A DNA stretch of 64,000 nt from Devosia sp. (GCA_028290665.1 JAQGJK010000019.1:1-64000); one strand, 5' to 3'. Positions 49,861 through 59,671 are shown, counted from the first letter of the stretch. Notes: a model not told the origin generated them from the letters alone. Numbers and translations are program-made.

Positions 49861-49880
49861 AGTTTGTCTCCGTGAATGAC

Positions 49881-49899
49881 GCGGCAACTGTGTTGCCGC
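49881..49899 (-). promoter_or_regulatory. Perfect hairpin before aapJ
   Basis: GCGGCAAC and GTTGCCGC (49881-49888, 49892-49899) form an eight-base stem with a three-base loop, between the peroxidase-like gene and aapJ. No T-run follows. It may be a weak terminator or RNA-processing site at an operon boundary. Confidence 0.5.
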
Positions 49900-49931
49900 A
49901 AAGATTATGGATAGTGTTGCGAAGGTGGTCG

Positions 49932-50542
49932 TTATTGCACCGCCGCGGTCGGCTCGCCGATCGACAGCATCAGCCGGTTGGCCCAGTTGAAGAAGGCGGC
50001 AGCCTGGATGGTGTCGGCGATGGCGGCATCGTCAAGGCCCACATCGCGCAGACGCTCAATTTCGGCAGCGCCGAAGCGGGGCGGCGTGGCGGTCAGCGCG
50101 ACGCTGGCGGCGACTACGGCGTTCCAGCGTTCACCGAGATCGACGTCGGTACCGCCGTCGAGCAGGCGCTGGACGGCGTCGCCGCGTTTGGAATGGGTCG
50201 CGGCAAAGCGCGCATGGACCGAGGCGCAGAAAATGCAACCATTGCTGCGCGACGTCGCGGCTGCGGCTAGTTCGCGCTCGGCCCGCGGCAGGCCGCTTTC
50301 AGGATTGTAAATATGTCCTTGTCGGTGCGGGTGCGCGCCCCGAGAATTTCGGGATCGTGGGCCAGCAGCATGAAGTAGGGCGACTTCGAGCGCGAGGCAT
50401 CGACGAGGCCGTCCCAGTGCCGCTCGGTCAGCTCGGCTTCGGCGAGCGGCGTCAGCCACGGCGCCCAGCCGATTTCGGCTTGGGTGAAGGCGCTGGGTTT
50501 GTCAGCGTGATCGTAGCGGGTGACGGTATCGGTGACGGACAT
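49932..50542 (-). pseudogene. Alkylhydroperoxidase-domain protein (Avi_7169 family), frameshifted
   Basis: The N-terminus (50542-50310) reads FTQAEIGWAPWLTPLAEAEL and TRTDKDIF; the frame then breaks at about 50306 and continues YNPESGLPRAERELAAAATS, then NGCIFCASVHARFA with the CXXC and histidine of AhpD. A T-run of three where four are expected would explain the break. Repaired length is about 203 residues. The partner CMD gene is intact. Confidence 0.8.
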
Positions 50543-50553
50543 GGTCGGGCTTC

Positions 50554-51195
50554 CTAAACGAGGGAGACGGGGCTGACGGGCTGGATCAGGCCGGCATCGG
50601 CCCTGATCGTTGCGGCGGCCAGCGCCCGGAGGCCGATGATGACGCGGATCTGAAAACTCAGGAAAGCGACCAGCTGCGACAGGGTAACGATATCGGCCGT
50701 CGTCCAGCCGGCGGCGAGCAAGGTTGCGAGTGCATCGGCGCTGGCTTCGCGCGGGCGGAAAACCAGCAGATGCGCATGCTCAAGCCCGGCGGCCAGACGC
50801 TGGCCGAGCACCTGGCGATTGGATTGAGCGATCTGGTGGACCGGCCCGGGGATATCCTCGACACTGAGCGGACCGGCCGGATAACGACCATAGGGACCTT
50901 CCCCCGCGGCCCGAAGCACCTCGCTGCCAAGCGCCGCAAGTGCATCGGGACGAGCGGTCCGGGCTAGCGTCGCACGGTAATGATCGGCGATCTTCGTGTC
51001 GCCGTGGAGGCCGGTGACGAAGGCCGCGAGAGCGAAGCGCTCGAACAGCGAGACGCCCGCCGGATCGGAGGGCTCGAACAGCGCAACATAGCTGTTCTGG
51101 GCATTGTCACGCGCGACGCTGCGGTTGTGGCGAACGGTATCGAGGTGGGAGCCGGGCGCGATACCGCTCAACTGGTCGATTATGTCTCGGGTCAT
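50554..51195 (-). CDS. CMD-domain protein (Avi_7170 family)
   Basis: The 213-residue protein belongs to the carboxymuconolactone-decarboxylase-like family usually paired with the Avi_7169 peroxidase. It shows NRSVARDNAQNSYVALF and FALAAFVTGLHGD, and ends in a hydrophobic pair of helices. It lacks the CXXC of AhpD, so it may only form part of a complex. It belongs to the operon starting at 57.4 kb. Confidence 0.82.
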   Translation of the reverse strand: MTRDIIDQLSGIAPGSHLDTVRHNRSVARDNAQNSYVALFEPSDPAGVSLFERFALAAFVTGLHGDTKIADHYRATLARTARPDALAALGSEVLRAAGEGPYGRYPAGPLSVEDIPGPVHQIAQSNRQVLGQRLAAGLEHAHLLVFRPREASADALATLLAAGWTTADIVTLSQLVAFLSFQIRVIIGLRALAAATIRADAGLIQPVSPVSLV

Positions 51196-51221
51196 CGGAA
51201 TTCCTGTGTCAATCGATAAGC

Positions 51222-52265
51222 TCAGCGCACGAGGCTGAGGCGGGGGGCGGTGTTGGCGGGTGCATCGCCGGTCCAGCCCAATGCCGGGGCGACAGCGCTG
51301 GCGAGCAGTTCCAGCGAGCGCAGGATCAGCGCATGCGGCGGGTCGACCGAGTGCACCTGGAAGACGATCTCGTCGACGCGCGACAGCGTCGTGTCACGGC
51401 TCAGCGACGCGATCACGTCCTCGGGCGTGCCGACATGGGTGTCGAGCGCCCGGATCAGATCGTCGAGGGTATCGCCGGAAAACTGGTGGCCGGCTTTCCT
51501 GAAATTGGCGGCAACCCGGGTGAGGCCGGCCTCGGCATAGTGCCGGGCCTCGGCGCGATCATCGGCGACGAACAGGGTGCGCGAAGCGACGATGCGCGGC
51601 GTCAGGCCGATGGGCAGCGCCGTGAGGTAAGCGTCGATGATCGGATGCTGCAGGTCGGCGAGGCTGGCGTCGGGCCGATCGGCGGGGCGTGGCTGGGTGC
51701 GGCTCAGCAGCAGCCCATCACCCGCCGCACCGGCACGGGCGCCGCCATTGACCGAGAAGGTGGCCTGCCAGATGCGATCGACCAGCCGGTGCGCTGGTGG
51801 ATAGAGCCGGTCGGTGCCGGGCAACGGGGCGCCGCCAAGCGCCTGTTTCAACGCTGCGAGATGCTGCTCGAATACCGCGCCGCGCTGAGCGCTGTCCTGC
51901 CCGAAGGCCTCGAACGAAGACGCGGTGCCGCCGGAGCCGACACCAAGATCGAGCCGCCCGCCCGAAAGCAGGTCGAGCACTGCGGCGTCCTCGGCTACCC
52001 GCAGTGGCTGCTCGAGCGGCAGGGTGATGATGCCGGTGCCGAGCCTGATGGTCTGCGTTTGGGCGGCGACATGAGAGAGGAACACCAGTGGCGAAGGCAG
52101 CCCGCCCTCGGCATAGTTGAAATGGTGCTGGGCGACCCAGGCGCTCGATAGCCCCACCGCCTCGGCATGGATGATCTGCTCGGTCGCCAGCCGGTAGCGC
52201 TCGGCCGGGGACACCTCGTCGAGCAGGCGACTAAAGAAACCGAGACGTTTACGGCTGGCCGACAT
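51222..52265 (-). CDS. LLM-class FMN-dependent monooxygenase (KPN_01858 family)
   Basis: A 347-residue luciferase-like barrel with WVAQHHFNYAEGG, LGTGIITLPLEQPLRVAED and a glycine-rich GVGSGGTASSF loop. The family is known for its place in this transporter operon and is presumed to split an organosulfur or related compound using FMNH2. It overlaps the ATPase gene by 17 bases. Confidence 0.88.
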   Translation of the reverse strand: MSASRKRLGFFSRLLDEVSPAERYRLATEQIIHAEAVGLSSAWVAQHHFNYAEGGLPSPLVFLSHVAAQTQTIRLGTGIITLPLEQPLRVAEDAAVLDLLSGGRLDLGVGSGGTASSFEAFGQDSAQRGAVFEQHLAALKQALGGAPLPGTDRLYPPAHRLVDRIWQATFSVNGGARAGAAGDGLLLSRTQPRPADRPDASLADLQHPIIDAYLTALPIGLTPRIVASRTLFVADDRAEARHYAEAGLTRVAANFRKAGHQFSGDTLDDLIRALDTHVGTPEDVIASLSRDTTLSRVDEIVFQVHSVDPPHALILRSLELLASAVAPALGWTGDAPANTAPRLSLVR

Positions 52266-53877
52266 GGGCGGAACTCCTTCTGCCGGGAATGGCGTCGATC
52301 AACTGGCGGGCGTAGGCACTCTGGGGACGTTCGAAGACGTCCGCCACCGTGCCGCTCTCGACTACCCGGCCGTTCTGCAGCACCGACACGGTATCCGAAA
52401 TCTGCCTGACCACGGCGAGGTCGTGCGAGACGAAGAGATAGGTCAGCCCGCGCTCGCGCTGCAGTTCATCGAGGAGGCGCAGCACATGGCCCTGCACGGT
52501 CACGTCGAGCGCCGACACCGCTTCGTCGAGCACGAGAATCTCTGGATCGAGCACGAGCGCCCGCGCGATAGCGACACGCTGCCGCTGGCCACCGGACAGG
52601 GCACGCGGGCGGCGCATGTGCAAAGCCTCGGGGAGGCCGACGCGTTCGAGCAGGGCCGCGGCCTTGGCGCGGCGCTCGGTCGGGCCGAGGCTCGACAGAT
52701 TGCGCAGCGGCTCGGTAACGATATCGATGACGCGCTGGCGCGGATCGAGCGAACTGAAGGGGTTTTGATAAACCAGCTGGATCCGGCTGCGGAACTGTCG
52801 CAGCGCGGCACCGGCGAGACTTGATATCTCCGTGCCCTCGATCAGGATGCGACCGGCCGTCGGGCGCTGGAAGCCGACGATGCTGCGCGCCGTGGTGGTC
52901 TTGCCCGAGCCGGACTCGCCGACCAGGGCGTGGGTCGAGCCGCGGCGGACGGTGAAAGAAATGTCGTCGACAGCCCGGATTGCCGTGCGGCGATCGACGG
53001 CAAAATCCTGGATCAGGCCCGCGACGACGATGCTGTCGGCACCGGCGACAGGTGGCTGCCGGTTCGTCGGCCGGGCATTGAGCGATGGCGCGTCGGCGAG
53101 CAATTGCCTGGCATAGGCGCTCCGGGGGTGGGCGAGCAGTTCGGCGGCGACGCCAACTTCCTGTACGCGACCGCCCTGCAGTACGACGATGCGGTCGGCA
53201 CGGTCGGCAGCGACGCCGAGATCATGGGTGACGAGCAGCAGCGCTGTCCCCGCATCGCGCCGGACTTCATCGATCAGATCGAGCACGCGGCGCTGTACGG
53301 TGACGTCGAGGGCGCTGGTCGGCTCGTCGGCGATGATCAGTTGCGGCTTCAGAGCGATGGCGATGGCGATGAGTACGCGCTGCTTCATGCCCCCCGACAG
53401 TTCATGCGGATATTGACGGACCCGCAACGCCGGCTCGGAAAGGCCGACGCGATCGAGCAGGTCGAGCGTGCGGGCGGCGATGGCGGTGCGGTCGCGCTCG
53501 CCATGGATGCGGAAGATTTCACCGATCTGCGCCCCGATGGTACGGACCGGATTGAGCGAGCTGCCGGGATCCTGGGGGATCAGGCTGATGACACTGCCGC
53601 GCAAGGCAGCAAGGCGCTTGCCCGACCAGTGGGAAATCGCCTCGCCGTTGAGCCTGATGGCCCCGCTATCGATGCGGCCGCCCTCCGGCAGCAGGCCGAT
53701 GATCGCCTGCGCAGTGGTGGACTTGCCCGATCCCGATTCCCCGACCAGGGCGACGACCTCGCCCGACGCGATGTCGAAGCTCACCTCGTCGACGACGCGC
53801 CGCCGCTCATCGCCATCGGCATAGGAGATCGCGAGACGGTCGATCGACAGTAGCTGGGGATGCAAAGGCTCGTTCAT
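52249..53877 (-). CDS. Double ATP-binding ABC protein for peptide-type uptake
   Basis: One 542-residue polypeptide carries two ATPase domains, equivalent to DppD plus DppF. Walker A is GESGSGKSTT in the first half and GESGSGKTTTAR in the second; signatures are LSGGMKQRVLIAIA and LSGGQRQRVAIARA. The ATG 53877 overlaps the permease stop as ATGA. The longer frame upstream is a shadow. Confidence 0.9.
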   Translation of the reverse strand: MNEPLHPQLLSIDRLAISYADGDERRRVVDEVSFDIASGEVVALVGESGSGKSTTAQAIIGLLPEGGRIDSGAIRLNGEAISHWSGKRLAALRGSVISLIPQDPGSSLNPVRTIGAQIGEIFRIHGERDRTAIAARTLDLLDRVGLSEPALRVRQYPHELSGGMKQRVLIAIAIALKPQLIIADEPTSALDVTVQRRVLDLIDEVRRDAGTALLLVTHDLGVAADRADRIVVLQGGRVQEVGVAAELLAHPRSAYARQLLADAPSLNARPTNRQPPVAGADSIVVAGLIQDFAVDRRTAIRAVDDISFTVRRGSTHALVGESGSGKTTTARSIVGFQRPTAGRILIEGTEISSLAGAALRQFRSRIQLVYQNPFSSLDPRQRVIDIVTEPLRNLSSLGPTERRAKAAALLERVGLPEALHMRRPRALSGGQRQRVAIARALVLDPEILVLDEAVSALDVTVQGHVLRLLDELQRERGLTYLFVSHDLAVVRQISDTVSVLQNGRVVESGTVADVFERPQSAYARQLIDAIPGRRSSAHVGQP

Positions 53878-54752
53878 CGCCCGTGCCCTCCGAGGCCCTG
53901 GCTGATCCGGTTGGCCGCCAGCACGACGATGACGACGACGATGCCAGGGGCAGTGGTCAGCCACCAGGCGGTGGAAATGTAGTTGCGGCCCTCGGCAATC
54001 AGCAGGCCCCATTCGGGCGTTGGGGGCGGGGCGCCATAGCCGAGGAAGCCCAGCGTCGAGATGGCGAGGATGGCGGAGCCGAACTGCAGCGCGGCGAAGG
54101 CGATGACCGAGGTCAGCGAATTGGGCAGGACGTGCCGCCACAGCACGCCGGCAAAGGTGCCGCCGCTGCCGAATGCCGCCTCGACATAATCGCTGCGCCG
54201 CACTCGAACGACTTCGGAGCGCGCCAGACGGGCGAAGCTGGCGATCGAGGTCGCGCCGACGGCGATCGCCGCATTCACCGTGCCGAACCCGAGCAGGATG
54301 ATGATGCTGAGCATCAGCAGCAGCGCCGGGATCGACAGCAGCACGTCGGCTAGGCGCATGATCGCCGCCTCGACGAACCCCCGTGACGAGCCGGCGATGA
54401 CGCCGAGCGCGGTGCCGACCACCAGCCCGACCCCAACAGCGACGAAGGCTCCGGTCAGCGAATGCACCGCGCCGTGGACGATACGGGCAAACAGGTCGCG
54501 GCCGAGCGCGTCGGTGCCGAGGAGATGCAGGGCACTCGGCGGCTGCAGCTTGTCGACCGGAACGCCGAGTACCGGATTCTGTGTGGCGAACACGCCCGGG
54601 GCGATGGCCCACAGCACGACTATGGCGATCACGGCGATCGACAGCAGCAGGCCCGGTTGCACCCGCCGGACGATACGTCGAAACTGTGCGTGGCCCCGCG
54701 GGCGCGCCGCTTGATGGGTGTTGAGCGACAGCGTCGGTTCGATGGTGGTCAC
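53874..54752 (-). CDS. ABC transporter permease (DppC-like)
   Basis: The GTG at 54752 overlaps the preceding stop (GTGA) and follows GGAGG with good spacing. The 292-residue protein has the N-terminal hydrophilic stretch and LLGTDALGRDLFARI motif of DppC. It belongs to the KPN_01854-type transporter. Confidence 0.88.
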   Translation of the reverse strand: MTTIEPTLSLNTHQAARPRGHAQFRRIVRRVQPGLLLSIAVIAIVVLWAIAPGVFATQNPVLGVPVDKLQPPSALHLLGTDALGRDLFARIVHGAVHSLTGAFVAVGVGLVVGTALGVIAGSSRGFVEAAIMRLADVLLSIPALLLMLSIIILLGFGTVNAAIAVGATSIASFARLARSEVVRVRRSDYVEAAFGSGGTFAGVLWRHVLPNSLTSVIAFAALQFGSAILAISTLGFLGYGAPPPTPEWGLLIAEGRNYISTAWWLTTAPGIVVVIVVLAANRISQGLGGHGR

Positions 54753-55693
54753 GCAAGCACCTCCTGGCGCGTTCTGAGCCGCGGATCGAACAGCGGATAG
54801 AGCAGGTCGACGACGAGATTGGCGATGACGAAAACCACGGCGGAGAGCACGACGATGGCCTGCAGCACGGCGGTGTCCTGGCTGCGCACCGCCTGTTCGG
54901 TCAGTCCGCCGATGCCATTGAGGCCGAACACCGTTTCGGTGACAACGGCGCCGGCCAGCAATTCGCCGAGCAGGATGCCGGCAATCGTCAGCGTCGGCAG
55001 CACGGCATTGCGGGCGACATGGTGCCACAGCACGAAGGCCGGCGACGCTCCCTTGGCGCGGGCGACTTCGACATAGGACTGTGTCAGCGCCGCATCGATA
55101 TTGCGCATCAGAATCTGGGCGAGCGGCGCCGAGATCGGGATGGCGAGGGTGATGGTCGGCAGGATCAGGCCCTGCAGCTCGCTCGGGTTGATCACCGGAA
55201 TCAGCCGGAGCCGGAACGAGAAGACCTGGATCAGCATGATGCCGAGCCAGAAAGTCGGCACCGAGATGAACAGCGCCGGCAGCGCCTGAAGTGCATTACG
55301 GAGGAACGCGAACCGCGTCAGCGTCGACAGGAATGCCAGCGCCACGGCGATTGCCAGGGCGAGGGTCAAACCCAGTGTCGCGAGCCGCAAGGTTTGTGGC
55401 AGGTTGGCGGCAAGCAGCTGGCTGACCGGGACGCCGGCGTGCACCGAATAGCCGAAATTGCCGGTGACGAAGTTGGCGATGGCGGCAAAGTACTGGAGGA
55501 TAACTGGCGTGTCCGAGCCATAGGCTGCCTGGATTTCGGCGATCTGCGCCGGGCTGAGGCCCAGTTCGGGGCTGAGAAACTTGATCAGAACGGCATCGCC
55601 CGGGAGGGCCTGCAGCAGCACGAAGCTGACGGTGAACGCCAGCCACAGCACCAGCAGGGCTTGTCCGATGCGGCTGAACACGTAGCGTTGCAT
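54749..55693 (-). CDS. ABC transporter permease (DppB-like)
   Basis: ATG 55693 follows AAAGGAA and opens MQRYVFSRIGQALLVLWLA, the usual DppB N-terminus. The 314-residue protein has the EVARAKGASPAFVLWHHVAR EAA loop. The frame is open upstream to 55906 but is not family-like there. Confidence 0.89.
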   Translation of the reverse strand: MQRYVFSRIGQALLVLWLAFTVSFVLLQALPGDAVLIKFLSPELGLSPAQIAEIQAAYGSDTPVILQYFAAIANFVTGNFGYSVHAGVPVSQLLAANLPQTLRLATLGLTLALAIAVALAFLSTLTRFAFLRNALQALPALFISVPTFWLGIMLIQVFSFRLRLIPVINPSELQGLILPTITLAIPISAPLAQILMRNIDAALTQSYVEVARAKGASPAFVLWHHVARNAVLPTLTIAGILLGELLAGAVVTETVFGLNGIGGLTEQAVRSQDTAVLQAIVVLSAVVFVIANLVVDLLYPLFDPRLRTRQEVLA

Positions 55694-55751
55694 GAGGCGC
55701 GTTCCTTTGAGGGTTGGGGCTGCCCGTCGACCGAGCAGCCCGGGCGCCGGA

Positions 55752-57389
55752 TCAGCGAGCGACCCACACATCGTAGAAGCGCGGCCGACCGACAGCTTCG
55801 AAAGCGAGGCCGTGGACGTAAGGCGCAGCAGCAAAAGCCTGCGGTTCCTCAAAGATCGGGATGGCATAGGCCTGGTCGAGCACATAGGCCTGCACCTCGC
55901 CGGCAATCGCCAGACGCTTTGCGGTATCCGGCTCCGACGTCAGGGCTTCGAGCAGGCCATTGAGCTTGTCGTCGACGAAGCTTTTGACCTTGTCGCTGCC
56001 GCCCCCGAGCTGCCGCAGCACGTCGCGGTTTTTCGGATAATACTGGCTCTTGATGACATCGACATCGGCGCGTCCGACCATCGCCGGGGACACCGGGGTC
56101 TTTAACGGATCGAGATCGTCGACGGTGCGACTACCGGAATCGCCGGCCAGCACCTCGAGCTTGACGCCGATCTGCAGCCATTGCTGGGCGACCAGCTGCA
56201 GGGTTTCCTTGTTCTGCGGCTGGGGCAGTGACTCATAGGCGCTGAGGATCAGCTCGACGCCATCCTTCTGGCGCAGCCCGTTCGGCCCGATCGTCCAGCC
56301 GGCCTCGTCAAACAGCTTGGCCGAGAGCGCGGGGTCGAAGGTGAGCTTGTCGGAAAGATCGACATAACCGAGCGCCGTGGAGGCAATGATCGAAGAGGCC
56401 TGCGGGTAATTTTCCGAGAACAGCGTCGCGACGATTTCGGCGGCATTGGTGGCGTGCAGCAGGGCCTGGCGGACGCGGACATCGGCGACGAGCGGATTGT
56501 CGGGGCGGAACACCACGCTGTTGTTCACGCCGCGGGTCGGTGGTGCAAAAATCTGGAAACCGGCGGCTTCCACCTGTGGCTCGTCATAGGCCTGCACCTG
56601 CCGGATGACATCGGCCTGGCCGGCGAGGAGACCGCCGATGCGGACACTGTCTTCGGGCGTGATCAGGTATTTGATCGCGTCGAGATGCGCCCGGCCCTGA
56701 TGCTCGAACCCGGGAGCGGCCCAGTCATAATCGGCACGCGCCGTCAGATTGAGTTCGCGACCGATGACTTCGCTCGTGACGACGAACGGACCCGACCCGA
56801 TGATCTTGGTGGCATCGCCGAGCTGATCGAGCGGCAGAGCGAGGGTCGAAGCGGCGACCAGTCCCGACCCGATGACCGAAGTGCCCTGCAGGAAGCCAGG
56901 GGACGGTGCCTTGAAAAAAAATTTTACGGTCAGCGGATCGATGACCTCGCTGCGTTCATAGTTGTTGAGGACTTCCGAGACGGGCTGTTTGAGGTCCTTG
57001 TTGCCGAGGCCGAAGGTATCATAATTGGCCGCGACCGCCGCGGCATCAAGTGGCGTGCCGTCGGAGAAGGTGACGCCGGGCCGGATTTTGAAGGTGTATT
57101 CAGTGGCGTCGGCGTTCACCTCCCACGACTCGGCGATCCACGGTTCGATCGCCAGCGTTTCCGGGTTCTGCCAGGTCAGTTTGTCGGTGATCTGGTTCAG
57201 CACGCCGCCATTAGGATAAAATCCGCCGGCCGGAGGGTAGAGGATCGTGTGGGCCTGCTGTTCGAGGTAGATCAGCGTGCCCCCCGCCACGGGAGTATCC
57301 TGTGCGAACGCCGGAGCGCTGAGGAACAGCAGGGCGGCGAGCGCGAGGGCGCTGCGAGCCGGCCTGACAATGACGCGTCGTGTGAGCAA
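55752..57389 (-). CDS. ABC substrate-binding protein (KPN_01854 family)
   Basis: The TTG at 57389 follows AAAGGATC and opens a signal peptide (LLTRRVIVRPARSALALAAL…APAFA). An ATG farther upstream would add 22-26 residues with no signal-like pattern. The mature part shows TPVAGGTLIYLEQQAHTILY, ESWEVNADATEYTFKIRPG and FSDGTPLDAAAVAANYDTFG. It heads the operon for permeases, ATPase, LLM, CMD and peroxidase proteins. The dyad at 57484 is about 95 bases upstream. Confidence 0.87.
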   Translation of the reverse strand: MLTRRVIVRPARSALALAALLFLSAPAFAQDTPVAGGTLIYLEQQAHTILYPPAGGFYPNGGVLNQITDKLTWQNPETLAIEPWIAESWEVNADATEYTFKIRPGVTFSDGTPLDAAAVAANYDTFGLGNKDLKQPVSEVLNNYERSEVIDPLTVKFFFKAPSPGFLQGTSVIGSGLVAASTLALPLDQLGDATKIIGSGPFVVTSEVIGRELNLTARADYDWAAPGFEHQGRAHLDAIKYLITPEDSVRIGGLLAGQADVIRQVQAYDEPQVEAAGFQIFAPPTRGVNNSVVFRPDNPLVADVRVRQALLHATNAAEIVATLFSENYPQASSIIASTALGYVDLSDKLTFDPALSAKLFDEAGWTIGPNGLRQKDGVELILSAYESLPQPQNKETLQLVAQQWLQIGVKLEVLAGDSGSRTVDDLDPLKTPVSPAMVGRADVDVIKSQYYPKNRDVLRQLGGGSDKVKSFVDDKLNGLLEALTSEPDTAKRLAIAGEVQAYVLDQAYAIPIFEEPQAFAAAPYVHGLAFEAVGRPRFYDVWVAR

Positions 57390-57483
57390 GATAAAGATCC
57401 TTTCATTGCCCGCGCTGCTGGCCAGTGACGAAGCCGTCGCAACGCATCGCTCCATTGTAAGGACCATGATGGGCTCCGCAATC

Positions 57484-57506
57484 TAGTCTATAAAATTAAT
57501 AGACTA
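57484..57506. promoter_or_regulatory. Shared AT-rich motif, site B (perfect dyad)
   Basis: TAGTCTAT and ATAGACTA (57484-57491, 57499-57506) form a perfect inverted repeat around AAAATTA. It lies upstream of the binding-protein gene on the minus strand. It is the most symmetrical of four related sites and so the best candidate operator. The surrounding gap (57390-57810) holds no gene. Confidence 0.6.
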
Positions 57507-57720
57507 TAAGAACGGGGTGTCGCGCAATCGGCTCGTGCCAAACTGGCGCAGTTGGCAAATTTTGGCTCCGGTGCCCTTTGCAATGCGGCTCATCACGCGA
57601 GCGCCTGGAATGAAATTGTTCTGGATGAACCAATTGAGGCCAGATTAAGAATTCAGTTCCTGAAATGCGTTTTCAACGCACTGGTTTTCTAATTGGTGAG
57701 CGTCTCCCACAATCCTCTTA

Positions 57721-57740
57721 CTCGACAGAATTAGTAGATT
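57721..57740 (+). promoter_or_regulatory. Shared AT-rich motif, site C
   Basis: CTCGACAGAATTAGTAGATT differs from site D at only four positions and shares the AGAATT/AAAATT core and TAGA with site B. It lies about 70 bases before the tauA-like gene. Confidence 0.55.
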
Positions 57741-57810
57741 AAAGCTAGGTTGTGGTTCTGGTTGACGCAGCCGCGTCGGTCAGCTGCGTCACGCAACCTC
57801 AGAGAATCCC

Positions 57811-58797
57811 ATGTCCTTGTCTCGCCGCTCACTGTTGACCGTCGCCGCTTTCGGCGCTGCGACGCTGGCGCTCCCCGCCGCGGCCCAGGCCGTTGATCTC
57901 CGCATCGGCTGGCAGCCGATCGTCGAGCCGAGCCGTGTGCCGCAGGCCGATGGCGCCTATGAAACCGCCACTGGCGCGACCATCACCTGGAACCGCTTCG
58001 AGGGTGGCGCCGACGTTATCGCCGCGATTGCCTCCAGTTCGATCGACATCGGCTATGTCGGCTCCTCACCGCTAACCGTCGCGGTTAGCCAGGGCTTGCC
58101 GATCGAAACCATTTTCGTCGTCGGCAACATCGCCGAGGCCGAGGCGCTGGCCGTCAAGGGGATCACCGATCCGGCCGAATTGGTCGGCAAAACCATCGCC
58201 ACCCCGTTCGTTTCGACGGCCCACTACAGCCTGCTGACGGCGCTTGCGCACTGGAACATCGATCCGGCGTCGCTGCAGATCGTCAACCTCCGTCCGCCCG
58301 AGATTGTCGCCGCTTGGGAGCGCGGCGATATCGATGGTGCGTATGTGTGGGATCCGGTGCTGACCCAGATCAAAACGACCGGCGGCACAGTTCTCGCCGA
58401 TTCGGCCGCAGTCGCCGAGTGGGGTGGCCCGACCTTCGATGCCTGGATTGTGCGCAAGGAATTCGCCGAGCAGCATCCAGAGATCGTGCAGGCTTTCGTG
58501 ACCGTCACCGCCGACGCCTATGCCGCCTATCTCGCCAATCCCGCGGCCTGGGACGCGGCATCCGCCGAAGCCGGCAAGATCGCGGAACTCTCGGGCGCCA
58601 AGGTCGAGGATGTCCCGGCGCTGCTCAAGGGTTATGTGTTCCCGTCGCGTGAGCAGCAGGCGAGTGCCGACTTCCTCGGCGGCGGTACCGCAGCGGCGAT
58701 CGCCGCGACGGCCAAATTTCTCGTCGCGCAGGGCAGTATCCCGGCGGCGCTTGACGATTACTCGCCCTACGTAACAACGCGGTTTTTCGCGCAGTAA
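57811..58797 (+). CDS. tauA: Taurine-type ABC substrate-binding protein
   Basis: A 328-residue periplasmic protein with a twin-arginine-like signal (MSLSRRSLLTVAAFGAATLA…AQA). DLRIGWQPIVEPSRVPQADG and IDIGYVGSSPLTVAVSQGLP are the TauA pattern; AYVWDPVLTQIKTTGGTVL is the ligand-pocket strand. It starts the tauABC-like operon. The oxygenase gene tauD is absent, so desulfonation would depend on the SsuD-like enzyme or another protein. Confidence 0.88.
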   Translation: MSLSRRSLLTVAAFGAATLALPAAAQAVDLRIGWQPIVEPSRVPQADGAYETATGATITWNRFEGGADVIAAIASSSIDIGYVGSSPLTVAVSQGLPIETIFVVGNIAEAEALAVKGITDPAELVGKTIATPFVSTAHYSLLTALAHWNIDPASLQIVNLRPPEIVAAWERGDIDGAYVWDPVLTQIKTTGGTVLADSAAVAEWGGPTFDAWIVRKEFAEQHPEIVQAFVTVTADAYAAYLANPAAWDAASAEAGKIAELSGAKVEDVPALLKGYVFPSREQQASADFLGGGTAAAIAATAKFLVAQGSIPAALDDYSPYVTTRFFAQ

Positions 58798-58834
58798 GGT
58801 CTTGCGGACGGCTCCCCTGTGTCGTTCGCGTCTG

Positions 58835-58871
58835 CCCCGCCGTCCGTTCCTTCCGGGCGGCGGGGTGTTTT
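58835..58871 (+). terminator. Strong hairpin with T-run between tauA and tauB
   Basis: CCCCGCCG (58835-58842) pairs with CGGCGGGG (58858-58865); a CCG/CGG extension lengthens the stem, and TGTTTT follows. It would partly end transcription after tauA, giving more binding protein than ATPase and permease. Confidence 0.65.
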
Positions 58872-58882
58872 ACCGGTGAACC

Positions 58883-59671
58883 ATGAGCGACCTGCGCCTC
58901 GATACCGTATCCTTCGCCTATGGCGGCAAGAGCCGGGAGACCCTGATCCTCGATCGGGTCAGCCTGTCGATCGCGTCCGGCCAGTTTGTTGCCGTGCTCG
59001 GCCAGTCAGGCTCGGGCAAGACCAGTCTGCTCAACCTCGCGGCCGGGTTCGAGACGCCAACCGCCGGCACCGTTTCGATCGACGGACGCATCGCTTCGGG
59101 TCCATCGGCCGACCGGGCCGTGGTGTTCCAGGACGATGCCCTGTTCGTCTGGCTCAATGCCCGGGACAACGTCGCTCTCCCGTTGCAGCTCAAGGGCATC
59201 GCCGCACCCGAGCGTCGGCGCCGTGCCGACGCGTTGCTCGCCAGTGTCGGCCTCGCGGGCGACGGCGACAAGTCGATCTGGACGCTGTCGGGCGGCATGC
59301 GGCAACGCGTCGGCATCGCCCGGGCGCTCGCTGCGGAGCCCAAATTTCTGCTGATGGACGAGCCACTCGGCGCACTTGACGCCATGACCCGCGAGCGCAT
59401 GCAGGAATTGCTGCTGCAGGTCTGGCACACCAGCCGGACCGGCGCCCTCCTGATCACCCACAGCGTCGAGGAGGCTCTGTTCCTCGCGACCGAAATCATC
59501 GTCCTCGCGCCGCAGCCGGGCCGCATTGTCCTGAGGACCGGCGTCGCGTTCGGCGCCCGCTTTCTCGCCGGCGAACCGGCGCGACGACTGCGCTCGGAAC
59601 CCGGGTTCATCCTGGCCCGCGAAACGCTGCTGGCCGCCATTCATGGCGAAGCAACCGCTGTCGCAGCATGA
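58883..59671 (+). CDS. tauB: Taurine-type ABC ATP-binding protein
   Basis: A 262-residue ATPase with GQSGSGKTSL (Walker A), LSGGMRQRVGIARA (signature), FLLMDEPLGALD (Walker B) and LITHSVEEALFLA. It energises the TauC-like permease. Its stop overlaps the tauC start as ATGA. Confidence 0.9.
   Translation: MSDLRLDTVSFAYGGKSRETLILDRVSLSIASGQFVAVLGQSGSGKTSLLNLAAGFETPTAGTVSIDGRIASGPSADRAVVFQDDALFVWLNARDNVALPLQLKGIAAPERRRRADALLASVGLAGDGDKSIWTLSGGMRQRVGIARALAAEPKFLLMDEPLGALDAMTRERMQELLLQVWHTSRTGALLITHSVEEALFLATEIIVLAPQPGRIVLRTGVAFGARFLAGEPARRLRSEPGFILARETLLAAIHGEATAVAA

Noticed and set aside
50290-50320. Programmed frameshift in the peroxidase gene
   Set aside because: The site has only TTT and no slippery heptamer or downstream structure that I can see; one lost T is simpler.
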